A stretch of DNA of 64,000 nt from Parabacteroides sp. PF5-9 (GCF_029893105.1 NZ_JARXWG010000013.1:1-64000); one strand, 5' to 3'. Counted from the first letter of the stretch, positions 47,247 through 55,342 are shown. A program made the numbers and translations. The notes: generated from the sequence alone by a model not told the origin.

Positions 47247-47282
47247 AGTAACAATAAAGTATGTAGTATTCCAATAGCACTA

Positions 47283-47304
47283 TTTTACACATTGAAGTGT
47301 AAAA
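47283..47304. promoter_or_regulatory. Inverted repeat TTTTACAC-N6-GTGTAAAA
   Basis: Perfect 8-bp arms with a 6-nt spacer, followed by TATACACTTATACACATTC with related ACAC words. It is in the gap between the hybrid kinase and the small secreted protein, about 110-130 bp upstream of the -24/-12 promoter, the usual distance for a sigma-54 enhancer site. Confidence 0.5.
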
Positions 47305-47399
47305 TGATTATACACTTATACACATTCAAGATCTGTCGTTGATTCGCCTTTAAAACATATTTCACTATTAATAAGCAGTTTACGCGATATCTATTTTTT

Positions 47400-47415
47400 T
47401 GGCACGCCACTTGCA
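47400..47415 (+). promoter_or_regulatory. Sigma-54 (-24/-12) promoter
   Basis: TGGCACGCCACTTGCA matches the sigma-54 consensus TGGCACG-N4-TTGC(A/T) at every defined base, with GG and GC 12 nt apart. Transcription should start near 47426, giving a leader of about 48 nt to the ATG at 47474. Confidence 0.85.
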
Positions 47416-47473
47416 ACTTCAATAAATGTAGTCATACAACATATATGTAAAAAACAATTTAAAACTAAAAACG

Positions 47474-47782
47474 ATGAAAAAGGTATTAGTAGCAGTTGCA
47501 TTAATGATGAGTGTAGGTTCGGTTTTCAGTGTACAATCTTCTGCGGTTGAGTCGGCAGCTTCTGTTGTAATGACAGAACAGGATGATACATACAAAACAG
47601 TAACTCTGGATCAGTTGAGCGCACCTGTACAAGAAGCGATCAAAGGATACGAAGAAGCTTACACCGTAAAAAGTTTAGGTTATAACGAAGAAAACAAACA
47701 GACACAGGTTACGCTTACGGCAAAAGATGAGAGCGGTGACAAGGTGGTGATCCTGGATAGCGAAGGAAAAGAAATTCAATAA
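47474..47782 (+). CDS. Small secreted PepSY-like protein under sigma-54 control
   Basis: A 102-residue protein: signal peptide (residues 1-25) then about 65 residues with YKTVTLDQLSAPVQEAIKGY and KQTQVTLTAKDESGDKVVILDSEGKEI, the alpha-beta pattern of small PepSY-like periplasmic proteins. It is divergent from the hybrid kinase and preceded by a perfect sigma-54 promoter; a strong terminator follows. Its function is unknown; induction by a signal relayed through the kinase is inferred. Confidence 0.8.
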   Translation: MKKVLVAVALMMSVGSVFSVQSSAVESAASVVMTEQDDTYKTVTLDQLSAPVQEAIKGYEEAYTVKSLGYNEENKQTQVTLTAKDESGDKVVILDSEGKEIQ

Positions 47783-47851
47783 CTTCCCTTTTTGTTTCAA
47801 ATCAAAGCCTTAACCAAAGGATTGTACATTAAACATGTTCAAGTTGAAAAG

Positions 47852-47875
47852 GGCATCCGGCGGGATGCCTTTTTT
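47852..47875 (+). terminator. Intrinsic terminator of the small secreted protein gene
   Basis: GGCATCC-GGCG-GGATGCC followed by six T. Located 70 bp after the stop codon. Confidence 0.9.
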
Positions 47876-47906
47876 GCAATATCCCAACTGTTTTTTTGTG
47901 ACACCT

Positions 47907-48010
47907 ACCTCCGTTTTTTGTTAGAGGTACCTCTAAATGAATTTACACCTACCTCTAAACAGATTTAGACGTACCTCTAAATTATTTTAGACGTACCTCT
48001 AACAGAAAAG
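47907..48010. repeat. 22-nt periodic intergenic array C
   Basis: ACCTC(T/C) begins at 47907, 47929, 47951, 47973 and 47995, exactly 22 nt apart. Unit pattern ACCTCTAAA...TTTAGACGT. Arms 47912-47930 (GTTTTTTGTTAGAGGTAC) and 47993-48010 (GTACCTCTAACAGAAAAG) are inverted repeats. It lies between the terminator at 47852 and the 3' end of purN. Confidence 0.88.
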
Positions 48011-48051
48011 TGTTCATTTTGATTCTAAATGTTGATCCAGAGGATGCAACT

Positions 48052-48621
48052 TTATTCTGCAAGTAATTTTTCGATCACCTGTGGGAAATGGGCATATTCC
48101 AGTTTGTGTACTTTCGCTGCAACATCGTCGGGGGTATCCGATTGGAGAACGGGGCAGGAAGCCTGAAAGATAATCTGCCCTTCGTCATACTGTTCATTCA
48201 CATAATGAATGGTAATGCCCGATTCATCTTCTCCGGCACCAACCACCGCTTCATGTACATGCATACCAAACATCCCTTTCCCGCCATATTTCGGAAGAAG
48301 TGCCGGATGGATATTGATTATCTTATGGGGGAACGCTTTTAATATCGGCTCGGAGATTTTATTCATAAAACCTGCCAGAACAATAAAGTCGATTTCATAT
48401 GCGGCCAGTTTAGAAAGGATTGGTTCGCCGGATAAAAATTCTTCGCGGGAAAAGGTGAAAGAAGGAACTCCCAATGCATTCACACGGGCATGAACACCCA
48501 CGTTTTTGTTGTTGGATAACACAAGTGCAACTTTAATGTCTTTATTATTAATAAAATAACGGGTAATATTTTCGGCATTCGTCCCTGAACCGGAGGCAAA
48601 AATGGCTATATTTTTCATCAT
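48052..48621 (-). CDS. purN: Phosphoribosylglycinamide formyltransferase
   Basis: A 189-residue PurN, which adds the C8 formyl group in purine synthesis using 10-formyl-tetrahydrofolate. Motifs: ASGSGTNAENI near residue 10 (phosphate site), LAGFMNKI, INIHPALLPKYGG (catalytic His) and HYVNEQYDEGQII (Asp). Length is normal. The gene stands alone, divergent from acpP across a 154-bp gap with a long inverted repeat. Confidence 0.93.
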   Translation of the reverse strand: MMKNIAIFASGSGTNAENITRYFINNKDIKVALVLSNNKNVGVHARVNALGVPSFTFSREEFLSGEPILSKLAAYEIDFIVLAGFMNKISEPILKAFPHKIINIHPALLPKYGGKGMFGMHVHEAVVGAGEDESGITIHYVNEQYDEGQIIFQASCPVLQSDTPDDVAAKVHKLEYAHFPQVIEKLLAE

Positions 48622-48630
48622 TGATTGGCG

Positions 48631-48679
48631 CTAAAAATGCACATAAAAAGAAAAAATGTGCACTTTTGTGCATTTTTAG
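48631..48679. promoter_or_regulatory. Inverted repeat between purN and acpP
   Basis: Perfect 13-bp arms CTAAAAATGCACA (48631-48643) and TGTGCATTTTTAG (48667-48679), with an extra TGTGCAC word inside. It ends 6 bp before the TATATTTG promoter element of acpP and starts 10 bp from the purN start codon. Possible operator for both genes. Confidence 0.55.
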
Positions 48680-48684
48680 GTGAT

Positions 48685-48692
48685 TATATTTG
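48685..48692 (+). promoter_or_regulatory. -7 promoter element of acpP-fabF-rnc
   Basis: TATATTTG (TAnnTTTG), 83 bp upstream of the acpP start codon. Confidence 0.6.
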
Positions 48693-48775
48693 CTTTGTTA
48701 CACAAAAAATATCTTTCTTTGCACTGCAAATTTAAAAAGTATATTTTGTAATTATTAATTTAAATTGAAAAAGTT

Positions 48776-49012
48776 ATGTCTGAAGTTGCATCAAGAGTAA
48801 AAGCTATCATCGTTGACAAGTTAAGTGTTGAAGAAACAGAAGTAACAAACGAAGCAAGCTTTACAAACGATTTAGGAGCAGACTCTCTTGACACAGTAGA
48901 ATTGATTATGGAATTCGAAAAAGAATTCGGAATCTCTATTCCTGACGATCAAGCAGAAAAAATTACAACAGTAGGCGACGCTATCGCTTATATCGAAGCT
49001 AACGCGAAGTAA
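48776..49012 (+). CDS. acpP: Acyl carrier protein
   Basis: A 78-residue ACP with the phosphopantetheine-accepting Ser in [13 protein letters not shown] (near residue 38) and the usual acidic helices. It carries growing acyl chains in type II fatty acid synthesis. It is the first gene of acpP-fabF-rnc, 20 bp before fabF. The AcpH-like phosphodiesterase at 24097 could act on its holo form. Confidence 0.97.
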   Translation: MSEVASRVKAIIVDKLSVEETEVTNEASFTNDLGADSLDTVELIMEFEKEFGISIPDDQAEKITTVGDAIAYIEANAK

Positions 49013-49032
49013 TTCCCCTTTTTATTTAACGT

Positions 49033-50289
49033 ATGGAATTAAAAAGAGTCGTAGTAACAGGTCTTGGTGCTATTACTCCAATTGGTAACACCCTCGCAGA
49101 AACCTGGGAGGGTCTTATTAATGGGAGAAGTGGAGCAGGACCTATTACTCAGTTTGACGCTTCCAAGTTTAAAACACAATTCGCCTGTGAGGTCAAAGGT
49201 TTCGATCCGTTGGAACTGATGGATCGTAAAGAGGCGCGTAAGTGTGACCGTTATACCCTTCTGGCCTTAAAAGCTGCCCAGGATGCCGTGAATGATTCGG
49301 CACTTGATCTGGACAAGGAGAACCTTGATCGGATCGGTGTGATTTTTGCAGCAGGTATCGGAGGTATAAAAACTTTTGAAGACGAAGTGATGGGTTATGA
49401 TCCGGAGCGAGGACCGCGTTTCAATCCTTTCTTTATCCCTAAAATGATTGCCGATATTGCTGCCGGACAGATTTCCATGAAATATGGATTCAGAGGGCCG
49501 AATTTTGCGACCGTATCGGCATGTGCATCATCGACGAATGCGATTGGGGATGCTTTCAACTATATTCGTTTAGGTAAGGCAAATGTAATTGTCTCCGGCG
49601 GTGCGGAAGCGGCAGTAGCCAAAGCGGGCATCGGAGGATTCAATGCGATGAATGCCCTTTCTACCCGGAATGATTCACCGGAAACTGCTTCCCGTCCGTT
49701 CAGCGCCAGCCGCGATGGATTTGTACTGGGAGAAGGTGCCGGTTGCTTGGTTCTGGAAGAGATGGAACATGCTTTAGCCAGAGGTGCTAAAATCTACTGC
49801 GAAATTGTTGGAACAGGGATGTCGGCCGATGCATATCACCTGACCGCTTCTCATCCGGAAGGATTAGGCGCCAAGCTGGTGATGAAAAATGCGTTGGAAG
49901 ATGCCGAAATGAAACCTGAAGAGATCGATTATATCAATGTGCATGGAACATCTACTCCGGTAGGTGATATCTCAGAATCAAAAGCTATTCTGGATGTTTT
50001 CGGTGCACATGCATACAACTTGAACATTAGTTCAACCAAATCGATGACCGGCCATTTGTTGGGTGCGGCAGGTGCAGTTGAAACAATTGCCTGTATCATG
50101 GCGGTATGCGAAGGAGTTATTCCTCCCACAATCAACCACGAGGAGGGAGATAACGATCCGGATATCGACTACAAACTGAACTTCACGTTCAATAAAGCAC
50201 AAAAAAGAGCAATCAATGCGGCGCTGTCAAATACGTTTGGATTTGGCGGACATAATGCCAGTGTCATTGTCAAAAAGTTTGTGAAATAA
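49033..50289 (+). CDS. fabF: Beta-ketoacyl-ACP synthase II
   Basis: A 418-residue condensing enzyme with the Cys-His-His triad: SACASSTNAIG (Cys near 163), NVHGTSTPVGD and STKSMTGHLLGAAG. It elongates acyl-ACP with malonyl-ACP. Length and context (between acpP and rnc) are standard for Bacteroidota. Confidence 0.96.
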   Translation: MELKRVVVTGLGAITPIGNTLAETWEGLINGRSGAGPITQFDASKFKTQFACEVKGFDPLELMDRKEARKCDRYTLLALKAAQDAVNDSALDLDKENLDRIGVIFAAGIGGIKTFEDEVMGYDPERGPRFNPFFIPKMIADIAAGQISMKYGFRGPNFATVSACASSTNAIGDAFNYIRLGKANVIVSGGAEAAVAKAGIGGFNAMNALSTRNDSPETASRPFSASRDGFVLGEGAGCLVLEEMEHALARGAKIYCEIVGTGMSADAYHLTASHPEGLGAKLVMKNALEDAEMKPEEIDYINVHGTSTPVGDISESKAILDVFGAHAYNLNISSTKSMTGHLLGAAGAVETIACIMAVCEGVIPPTINHEEGDNDPDIDYKLNFTFNKAQKRAINAALSNTFGFGGHNASVIVKKFVK

Positions 50290-50290
50290 C

Positions 50291-51136
50291 GTGTTGAAGG
50301 GATTAAATAAGAAAATAAGGCTCCTTAAAAACAGAGGTAAGGAGCCTTATTTGTCTATTTACAAGATGATCGGGTTTTACCCCGATAATGTCCAATTGTA
50401 TGAACAGGCCTTTCTACACAAGTCCTCTTCGGTTGAAGCCGGTGATGGCCGATGGCTCAATAACGAACGATTGGAATTTTTAGGCGATGCTGTATTGGAT
50501 GCGGTTATCGCCGATATTCTTTATAAACACTTTCCCAAAAAGAGAGAGGGATTCCTGACCAATACACGATCAAAGATCGTTCAGCGGGAGACATTAAACC
50601 GGGTCGCCGTGGAGTTGGGCATCGATAAAATGATGGTCTATTCGGCTAAAGTCAACAGCCACAACAACCATATGTACGGCAATGCGCTTGAAGCATTGAT
50701 TGGTGCTATTTATCTGGATCAGGGATATCGGAAATGCTCGACGTTTATCCGGGAAGTCCTGATCAAAAAACACATCAACCTGGATCATATCGCCCGAAAA
50801 GAGGTGAATTTCAAATCGAGTTTAATTGAGTGGAGCCAGAAAAACAAATTAGAAATCTCTTTTGATCTGATCGAATCCTTTATGGATAACGAAGGTAATC
50901 CGGTTTTCCAGACAGCTATTTGCCTGGGAGAAATGCAGATCGGTATCGGTATCGGTTACTCCAAAAAAGAATCTCAACAACATGCGGCTAAAATGGCAGT
51001 CAAAAAACTGCGCACAGACAAAGAGTTCCAAAAAGTCATCTCTGAAATGAAGAAAAACAATACGGGTGAACTGACTGAAGAGAAAGAATTCGAAGAACTG
51101 CCGGATGAAAACGAAACGAATGAGAATAATGATTAA
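50291..51136 (+). CDS. rnc: Ribonuclease III
   Basis: A 281-residue double-strand-specific endoribonuclease: signature NERLEFLGDAVLDAV (near residues 58-72) with catalytic Glu/Asp, then a double-stranded RNA-binding domain (residues about 170-245) and an acidic tail. It starts with GTG one base after the fabF stop. The N-terminal extension (KIRLLKNRGKEPYLSIYKMIGFYP) agrees, from memory, with other Bacteroidales RNase III proteins, so this start is credible. A perfect 15-bp hairpin lies inside codons 8-21. The stop abuts that of the convergent pfkA gene. Confidence 0.94.
   Translation: MLKGLNKKIRLLKNRGKEPYLSIYKMIGFYPDNVQLYEQAFLHKSSSVEAGDGRWLNNERLEFLGDAVLDAVIADILYKHFPKKREGFLTNTRSKIVQRETLNRVAVELGIDKMMVYSAKVNSHNNHMYGNALEALIGAIYLDQGYRKCSTFIREVLIKKHINLDHIARKEVNFKSSLIEWSQKNKLEISFDLIESFMDNEGNPVFQTAICLGEMQIGIGIGYSKKESQQHAAKMAVKKLRTDKEFQKVISEMKKNNTGELTEEKEFEELPDENETNENND
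50313..50352 (+). promoter_or_regulatory. Perfect 15-bp hairpin in the 5' coding part of rnc
   Basis: Arms 50313-50327 (AAATAAGGCTCCTTA) and 50338-50352 are exact complements with a 10-nt loop. It lies 23 nt after the rnc start codon, within the reading frame. Possible self-cleavage site for RNase III. Confidence 0.7.
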
Positions 51137-52150
51137 TCATTTACCAAACGAGATTCCCATGCGTTTCCCTTGTTTAATCAGATCGTGATCCGAAGTAACA
51201 AGTTTTAGTTTGCCTGCCACCTCCTCCAATGGAATGGAATCGACAGTACCATCTTTGATACAGACCATTTTTCCGAATTGTTTATTGGCTATCAGTTCCG
51301 TGGCATGTCCACCCAGGCGTGTAGCCAGATTGCGGTCGTAAGGCGACGGATTTCCTCCACGTTGGGTATAGCCTAAAACGGTTTCACGGGTTTCAATACC
51401 TGTACCATCTTCAATGGCTTTCCCGATATAAGCCGCCGGCCGTTTCTTCTCCGGAGTGGATAACCCTTCTGCGACAACGACAATAGAATAAGGTTTGCCT
51501 CTGTGCGCACGGTCCATAATCGTGTGATTGACCGCTTCCATAGTATACCCCAATTCGGGTAAAAGAATGACATCGGCTCCTCCGGCCATCCCGGCATATA
51601 AAGCAAGCCATCCGGCATGATGCCCCATTACTTCCACCACCATCACACGGCGATGCGAACTGGCTGTCGAATGGAGACGGTCGATCGCCTCTGTTGCGAT
51701 ATTAACTGCCGTATCAAAACCAAAGGTAATCTCCGTCCCCCAGATATCATTATCAATTGTTTTAGGGACTCCTATGATATTTAATCCGATCTGTGAAAGC
51801 ATATTGGCTGTCTTCTGCGTGCCATTCCCTCCGATACAAACCACACAGTCTAAACCTAATTCTTCATAATGCTGTTTAATGATAGAAGGTTGACCGCTTT
51901 CTTCGGAGGCCAATAATTTACGGAAAGATTTTTCACGGGATGTTCCCAGGATGGTTCCACCCAGATTGAGAATACCCGAAAGACTACGTTCATCAAGTTG
52001 CTGAGTCTCCTTTTTGAGTATCCCGGAAAAACCGTTATGGATACCAATAACCTCCATGCCATAATGCATGATGGCTGTTTTGCCGACACCACGAATGGTG
52101 GCGTTAATTCCGGGACAATCGCCACCTGATGAGAGTATGCCTATCTTCAT
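51137..52150 (-). CDS. pfkA: 6-phosphofructokinase
   Basis: A 337-residue PfkA-fold kinase: GGDCPGINATIRG at the N-terminus, IGGNGTQKTA in place of the usual GGDGS, and VPKTIDNDIWGTE in place of PGTIDND. The Lys in PKTIDND is typical of pyrophosphate-using or mixed-substrate enzymes, while the Gly of GGNG is retained as in ATP-dependent ones, so the phosphoryl donor is uncertain. It has its own promoter element (52173-52180) divergent from the GH3-like gene. Confidence 0.9.
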   Translation of the reverse strand: MKIGILSSGGDCPGINATIRGVGKTAIMHYGMEVIGIHNGFSGILKKETQQLDERSLSGILNLGGTILGTSREKSFRKLLASEESGQPSIIKQHYEELGLDCVVCIGGNGTQKTANMLSQIGLNIIGVPKTIDNDIWGTEITFGFDTAVNIATEAIDRLHSTASSHRRVMVVEVMGHHAGWLALYAGMAGGADVILLPELGYTMEAVNHTIMDRAHRGKPYSIVVVAEGLSTPEKKRPAAYIGKAIEDGTGIETRETVLGYTQRGGNPSPYDRNLATRLGGHATELIANKQFGKMVCIKDGTVDSIPLEEVAGKLKLVTSDHDLIKQGKRMGISFGK

Positions 52151-52172
52151 AAGAAATAAATTATATGATTAG

Positions 52173-52180
52173 CAAAGATA
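52173..52180 (-). promoter_or_regulatory. -7 promoter element of pfkA
   Basis: TATCTTTG on the minus strand (TAnnTTTG), 23 bp upstream of the pfkA start codon. Confidence 0.65.
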
Positions 52181-52199
52181 TAAATAAAAAGAGAATGCC

Positions 52200-52207
52200 T
52201 AACTTTG
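52200..52207 (+). promoter_or_regulatory. -7 promoter element of the GH3-like gene
   Basis: TAACTTTG (TAnnTTTG), 23 bp upstream of the ATG at 52231. It lies inside a longer open frame from 52165 and so argues for the later start. Confidence 0.65.
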
Positions 52208-52230
52208 CACTTCATACAAATAAAAGGAGC

Positions 52231-53748
52231 ATGGATATTTTAACAAAGACTGTTTCACCTTTTTTCCGTCATCGGCAAAGAAAGATCGAACTGTATGCCA
52301 CAGAGACGGATCGTATTCAGGCAAGACAGTTGCAAACATTGCTCCACAAAGCCCGCAACACGCAATGGGGGTTAAAATATGATTATAAAAATATTCGGAA
52401 TTATACTGATTTCCGTGAACGGGTGCCTCTGCAAACCTATGAAGATCTAAAACCTTATATCACCCGTATGATCAATGGGGAAAAGAATGTGCTTTGGCCG
52501 TCGGTTGTCCGGTGGTATGCCAGAAGTAGCGGCACGACCAATGATAAAAGCAAATTTATCCCTGTCACGGATGAGATTTTATGGCGATGCCATTACAAAG
52601 GAGGTGTAGACTGTGTTGCCCTCTATCTGCAAAACAATCCCTCCAGTCGCTTTTTTTCGAAAAAAGGATTGATCTTAGGAGGGAGTCATAGCCCCTCGCC
52701 TTTAAACAAACAGGCGCATCAAGGGGATCTTTCAGCCGTATTATTACAAAATCTGAATCCGTTGGTCAATATCATCCGGGTTCCTCCCAAACGGATCATC
52801 CTGATGGATGAATGGGAGAGTAAGATTCAAGCGATCGTTAAAAGCACAATAAACAAGGATGTGAACAGTCTTTCCGGTGTGCCTTCATGGATGCTTGTCC
52901 TGATCAAAGCAGTCTTGGAGAAAGCCGGGAAACAGTATCTGACAGAGGTTTGGCCGAATATGGAAGTCTTTTTCCATGGTGGGATCAGTTTCGAACCCTA
53001 TCGCGACCAATATAAGGCATTGATTCCTTCCGATAAGATGCATTATGTGGAGACGTATAATGCGTCGGAAGGTTTTTTCGGTATACAGAACGATTTTACC
53101 GATCAAAGCCTGTTGATGATGCAGGACTATGGTACTTTTTACGAATTTATTCCTTTGAATGAGATCAATGATGCGCATCCGACAATTCTTCCATTAGAAG
53201 CGGTAGAGACCGACAAGAATTATGCGATGGTCATTTCCACCTTAGGCGGATTATGGCGCTATCAGATAGGCGATACGGTTCGTTTTACTTCTCTTTTTCC
53301 GCATAAATATGTTATTTCCGGCCGGACCAAACATTATATCAATGCTTTCGGTGAGGAATTGATGGTCGATAACGCCGATAAAGCAATTGCGATGACCAGT
53401 AGAATGACAGGCGCCAAGGTCAAGGAATATACTGCTGCTCCGCTGTTCATGCTGGATAAAGCTAAAGGTTGCCATCAATGGTTTATCGAATTTCTGAAAA
53501 TGCCTCCTTCTTTAAATGAATTTGCTACGCTTTTAGATCAAACACTGCAAAGTCTGAATTCGGATTATGAGGCCAAACGGTATAAAGAGATTTCCCTCCA
53601 GCCACTGGAAATTGTAGTCGCACGTGAAGGCGCCTTTTATGACTGGCTGAAACAAAAAGGGAAACTGGGAGGGCAACATAAAATCCCCCGGTTAAGCAAC
53701 GACCGCACACATATTGAGGAGTTATTGGCCATGAATCTATTTCAATAA
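52231..53748 (+). CDS. GH3 auxin-responsive-promoter family protein (acyl-adenylate fold)
   Basis: A 505-residue bacterial homologue of plant GH3 enzymes, which adenylate carboxylates and join them to amino acids. Recognisable parts: RSSGTTNDKSKFIPVT (ATP-binding, near residue 95), the YNASEGFFGIQ region and a C-terminal QKGKLGGQHKIPRL. The bacterial substrate is unknown. I start at MDILTKTVSPFF (52231) because a promoter element and an AAAAGGAGC stretch precede it. It is convergent with the Sua5 gene (14 bp). Confidence 0.85.
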   Translation: MDILTKTVSPFFRHRQRKIELYATETDRIQARQLQTLLHKARNTQWGLKYDYKNIRNYTDFRERVPLQTYEDLKPYITRMINGEKNVLWPSVVRWYARSSGTTNDKSKFIPVTDEILWRCHYKGGVDCVALYLQNNPSSRFFSKKGLILGGSHSPSPLNKQAHQGDLSAVLLQNLNPLVNIIRVPPKRIILMDEWESKIQAIVKSTINKDVNSLSGVPSWMLVLIKAVLEKAGKQYLTEVWPNMEVFFHGGISFEPYRDQYKALIPSDKMHYVETYNASEGFFGIQNDFTDQSLLMMQDYGTFYEFIPLNEINDAHPTILPLEAVETDKNYAMVISTLGGLWRYQIGDTVRFTSLFPHKYVISGRTKHYINAFGEELMVDNADKAIAMTSRMTGAKVKEYTAAPLFMLDKAKGCHQWFIEFLKMPPSLNEFATLLDQTLQSLNSDYEAKRYKEISLQPLEIVVAREGAFYDWLKQKGKLGGQHKIPRLSNDRTHIEELLAMNLFQ

Positions 53749-53762
53749 TTTCGCCTCTGCTT

Positions 53763-54371
53763 TTAATAGATCAACTCACCCTTTCCTTGTCGGGTTACTT
53801 CAAATTCATCCGTTGTCAGATCCACAATAGTAGACGCCTCTATCCCTCCGTAACCGCCATCGATCACTATATCTGCCAAGTCTTGATATTTCTCATAGAT
53901 CAGTTCGGGATCTGTAGAGTATTCTATAATATCGTCGTCGTTATGGATAGACATGGTCATGACCGGATTACCCAAATTATGCACTAATTCACGGATAATG
54001 GCATTATCGGGAATACGGATACCTACTTCTTTTTTGTTTTTATAGATTTTAGGCAATTCATTGCTGGTAGGTAAAATAAAAGTAAAAGGACCCGGCAAAT
54101 TCTTTTTCATCAGTTTGAATGCCGTATTACTCACTTTGGCATATTGGCTGATATCCGACAGGTCGTAACAAATAATAGACAGATTACTCTTTTGCGGATT
54201 AACCCCTTTGATCTGGCAAATCTTTTCCACGGCACGTACATTCATTGCATCACATCCGATGGCATAGACCGTATCGGTGGGATAGATGACCAGACCGCCT
54301 TCGCGCAAGGCATCAACAACTCTGTTTATTTCTTTCGGATGTGGATTTTCAGGATAGATCTTAATCAGCAT
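53763..54371 (-). CDS. L-threonylcarbamoyladenylate synthase (Sua5/YrdC/YciO family)
   Basis: A 202-residue single-domain protein with the YrdC fold: VIYPTDTVYAIGCDA near residue 33 and LPGPFTFILP near 98 (nucleotide and threonine binding). It makes threonylcarbamoyl-AMP for the t6A37 modification of tRNA. It lacks the C-terminal Sua5 domain. YciO-like paralogs of uncertain role look similar, so the symbol is left open. Confidence 0.87.
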   Translation of the reverse strand: MLIKIYPENPHPKEINRVVDALREGGLVIYPTDTVYAIGCDAMNVRAVEKICQIKGVNPQKSNLSIICYDLSDISQYAKVSNTAFKLMKKNLPGPFTFILPTSNELPKIYKNKKEVGIRIPDNAIIRELVHNLGNPVMTMSIHNDDDIIEYSTDPELIYEKYQDLADIVIDGGYGGIEASTIVDLTTDEFEVTRQGKGELIY

Positions 54372-54390
54372 ACTTTTTCAATTGAAAATT

Positions 54391-54441
54391 GTTAATGGAC
54401 AATTGACAATGATAATACAATTTTGTCAATTGTCCATTAAC
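54391..54441. repeat. Perfect 18-bp inverted repeat upstream of the Sua5-like gene
   Basis: Arms 54391-54408 (GTTAATGGACAATTGACA) and 54424-54441 are exact complements with a 15-nt loop. It lies between the fabI 3' end and the Sua5-like start. The right arm runs into AACAGAAAG, a tail also found after arrays C and D. No T-run follows on the minus strand, so terminator function is uncertain. Confidence 0.65.
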
Positions 54442-54461
54442 AGAAAGAGATAAATAAACGT

Positions 54462-55319
54462 TTATCCGTAGATAATCTTACCGTTCTCGTCGCAGAATTC
54501 TTCCAGACCTTTACTATACTGATTCATTGCACGCAAACTCATCCCCATACTGGAGAACCCTCCGTCGTGATATAAATTCTGCATGGTCACTTTCCGGGTC
54601 AGATCCGAAAACATGGTAATACAATAATCGGCACATTCGCCGGCTGAAGCATTTCCCAACGGGCTCATCTTATTCGAAAAGTCCATTAAATGATCCATAC
54701 CTTTTACCCCACTACCGGCAGTCGTAATTGTCGGAGATTGCGAGATGGTATTGATCCGGACATTTTTTTCGCGACCGTAAATATAACCGAAGCTACGGGC
54801 GATAGACTCTAACAGACTCTTTGCATCGGCCATATCGTTGTAGCCGAAAAACGTCCGTTGTGCAGCCACATAACTCAACGCAATCACTGAACCATATTCA
54901 GCTATCGCATCTTGTTTTTTGGCGACCTGCAGCATTTTATGGAATGAAACGGCCGAAATATCCAATGTTTTTTCCAACATCCCGTAATCCAGATCATCGT
55001 ATGTCCGTTTCTTCCGGACATTCGGACTCATCCCGATGGAATGCAATACGAAATCTATTTTTCCACCCAAGACCTCCACCGAACGGCTGAAGACGGTTTC
55101 CAGATCCTCGACACTAGTCGCATCTGCTGGAATAACCTCTGCGTTAAGTTTTTGGGATAACGCATCTACTTCTCCCATGCGAACGGCTATTGGTGTATTA
55201 CTCAATGTGATTGTTGCCCCTTCTTCGACAGCTCTTTCTGCCACTTTCCAGGCAATAGACATATCATTCAGTGCTCCGAAGATAATGCCGCGTTTGCCTT
55301 TCAATAAATTATGACTCAT
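54462..55319 (-). CDS. fabI: Enoyl-ACP reductase (NADH)
   Basis: A 285-residue FabI-type SDR: FGALNDMSIAWKVAE (cofactor loop), HSIGMSPN, and the catalytic YNDMADAK (Tyr-x6-Lys pattern near residues 159-166). It performs the last reduction in fatty acid elongation. It is slightly longer than E. coli FabI (262 residues), with a C-terminal extension. It has a TACTTTTG promoter element just upstream. Confidence 0.93.
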   Translation of the reverse strand: MSHNLLKGKRGIIFGALNDMSIAWKVAERAVEEGATITLSNTPIAVRMGEVDALSQKLNAEVIPADATSVEDLETVFSRSVEVLGGKIDFVLHSIGMSPNVRKKRTYDDLDYGMLEKTLDISAVSFHKMLQVAKKQDAIAEYGSVIALSYVAAQRTFFGYNDMADAKSLLESIARSFGYIYGREKNVRINTISQSPTITTAGSGVKGMDHLMDFSNKMSPLGNASAGECADYCITMFSDLTRKVTMQNLYHDGGFSSMGMSLRAMNQYSKGLEEFCDENGKIIYG

Positions 55320-55342
55320 ACCTAAACTGATTTAATTCAGCA

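Noticed and set aside
52165-52230. Upstream start of the GH3-like gene
   Set aside because: A TAACTTTG promoter element lies inside this stretch, so it is probably not translated.
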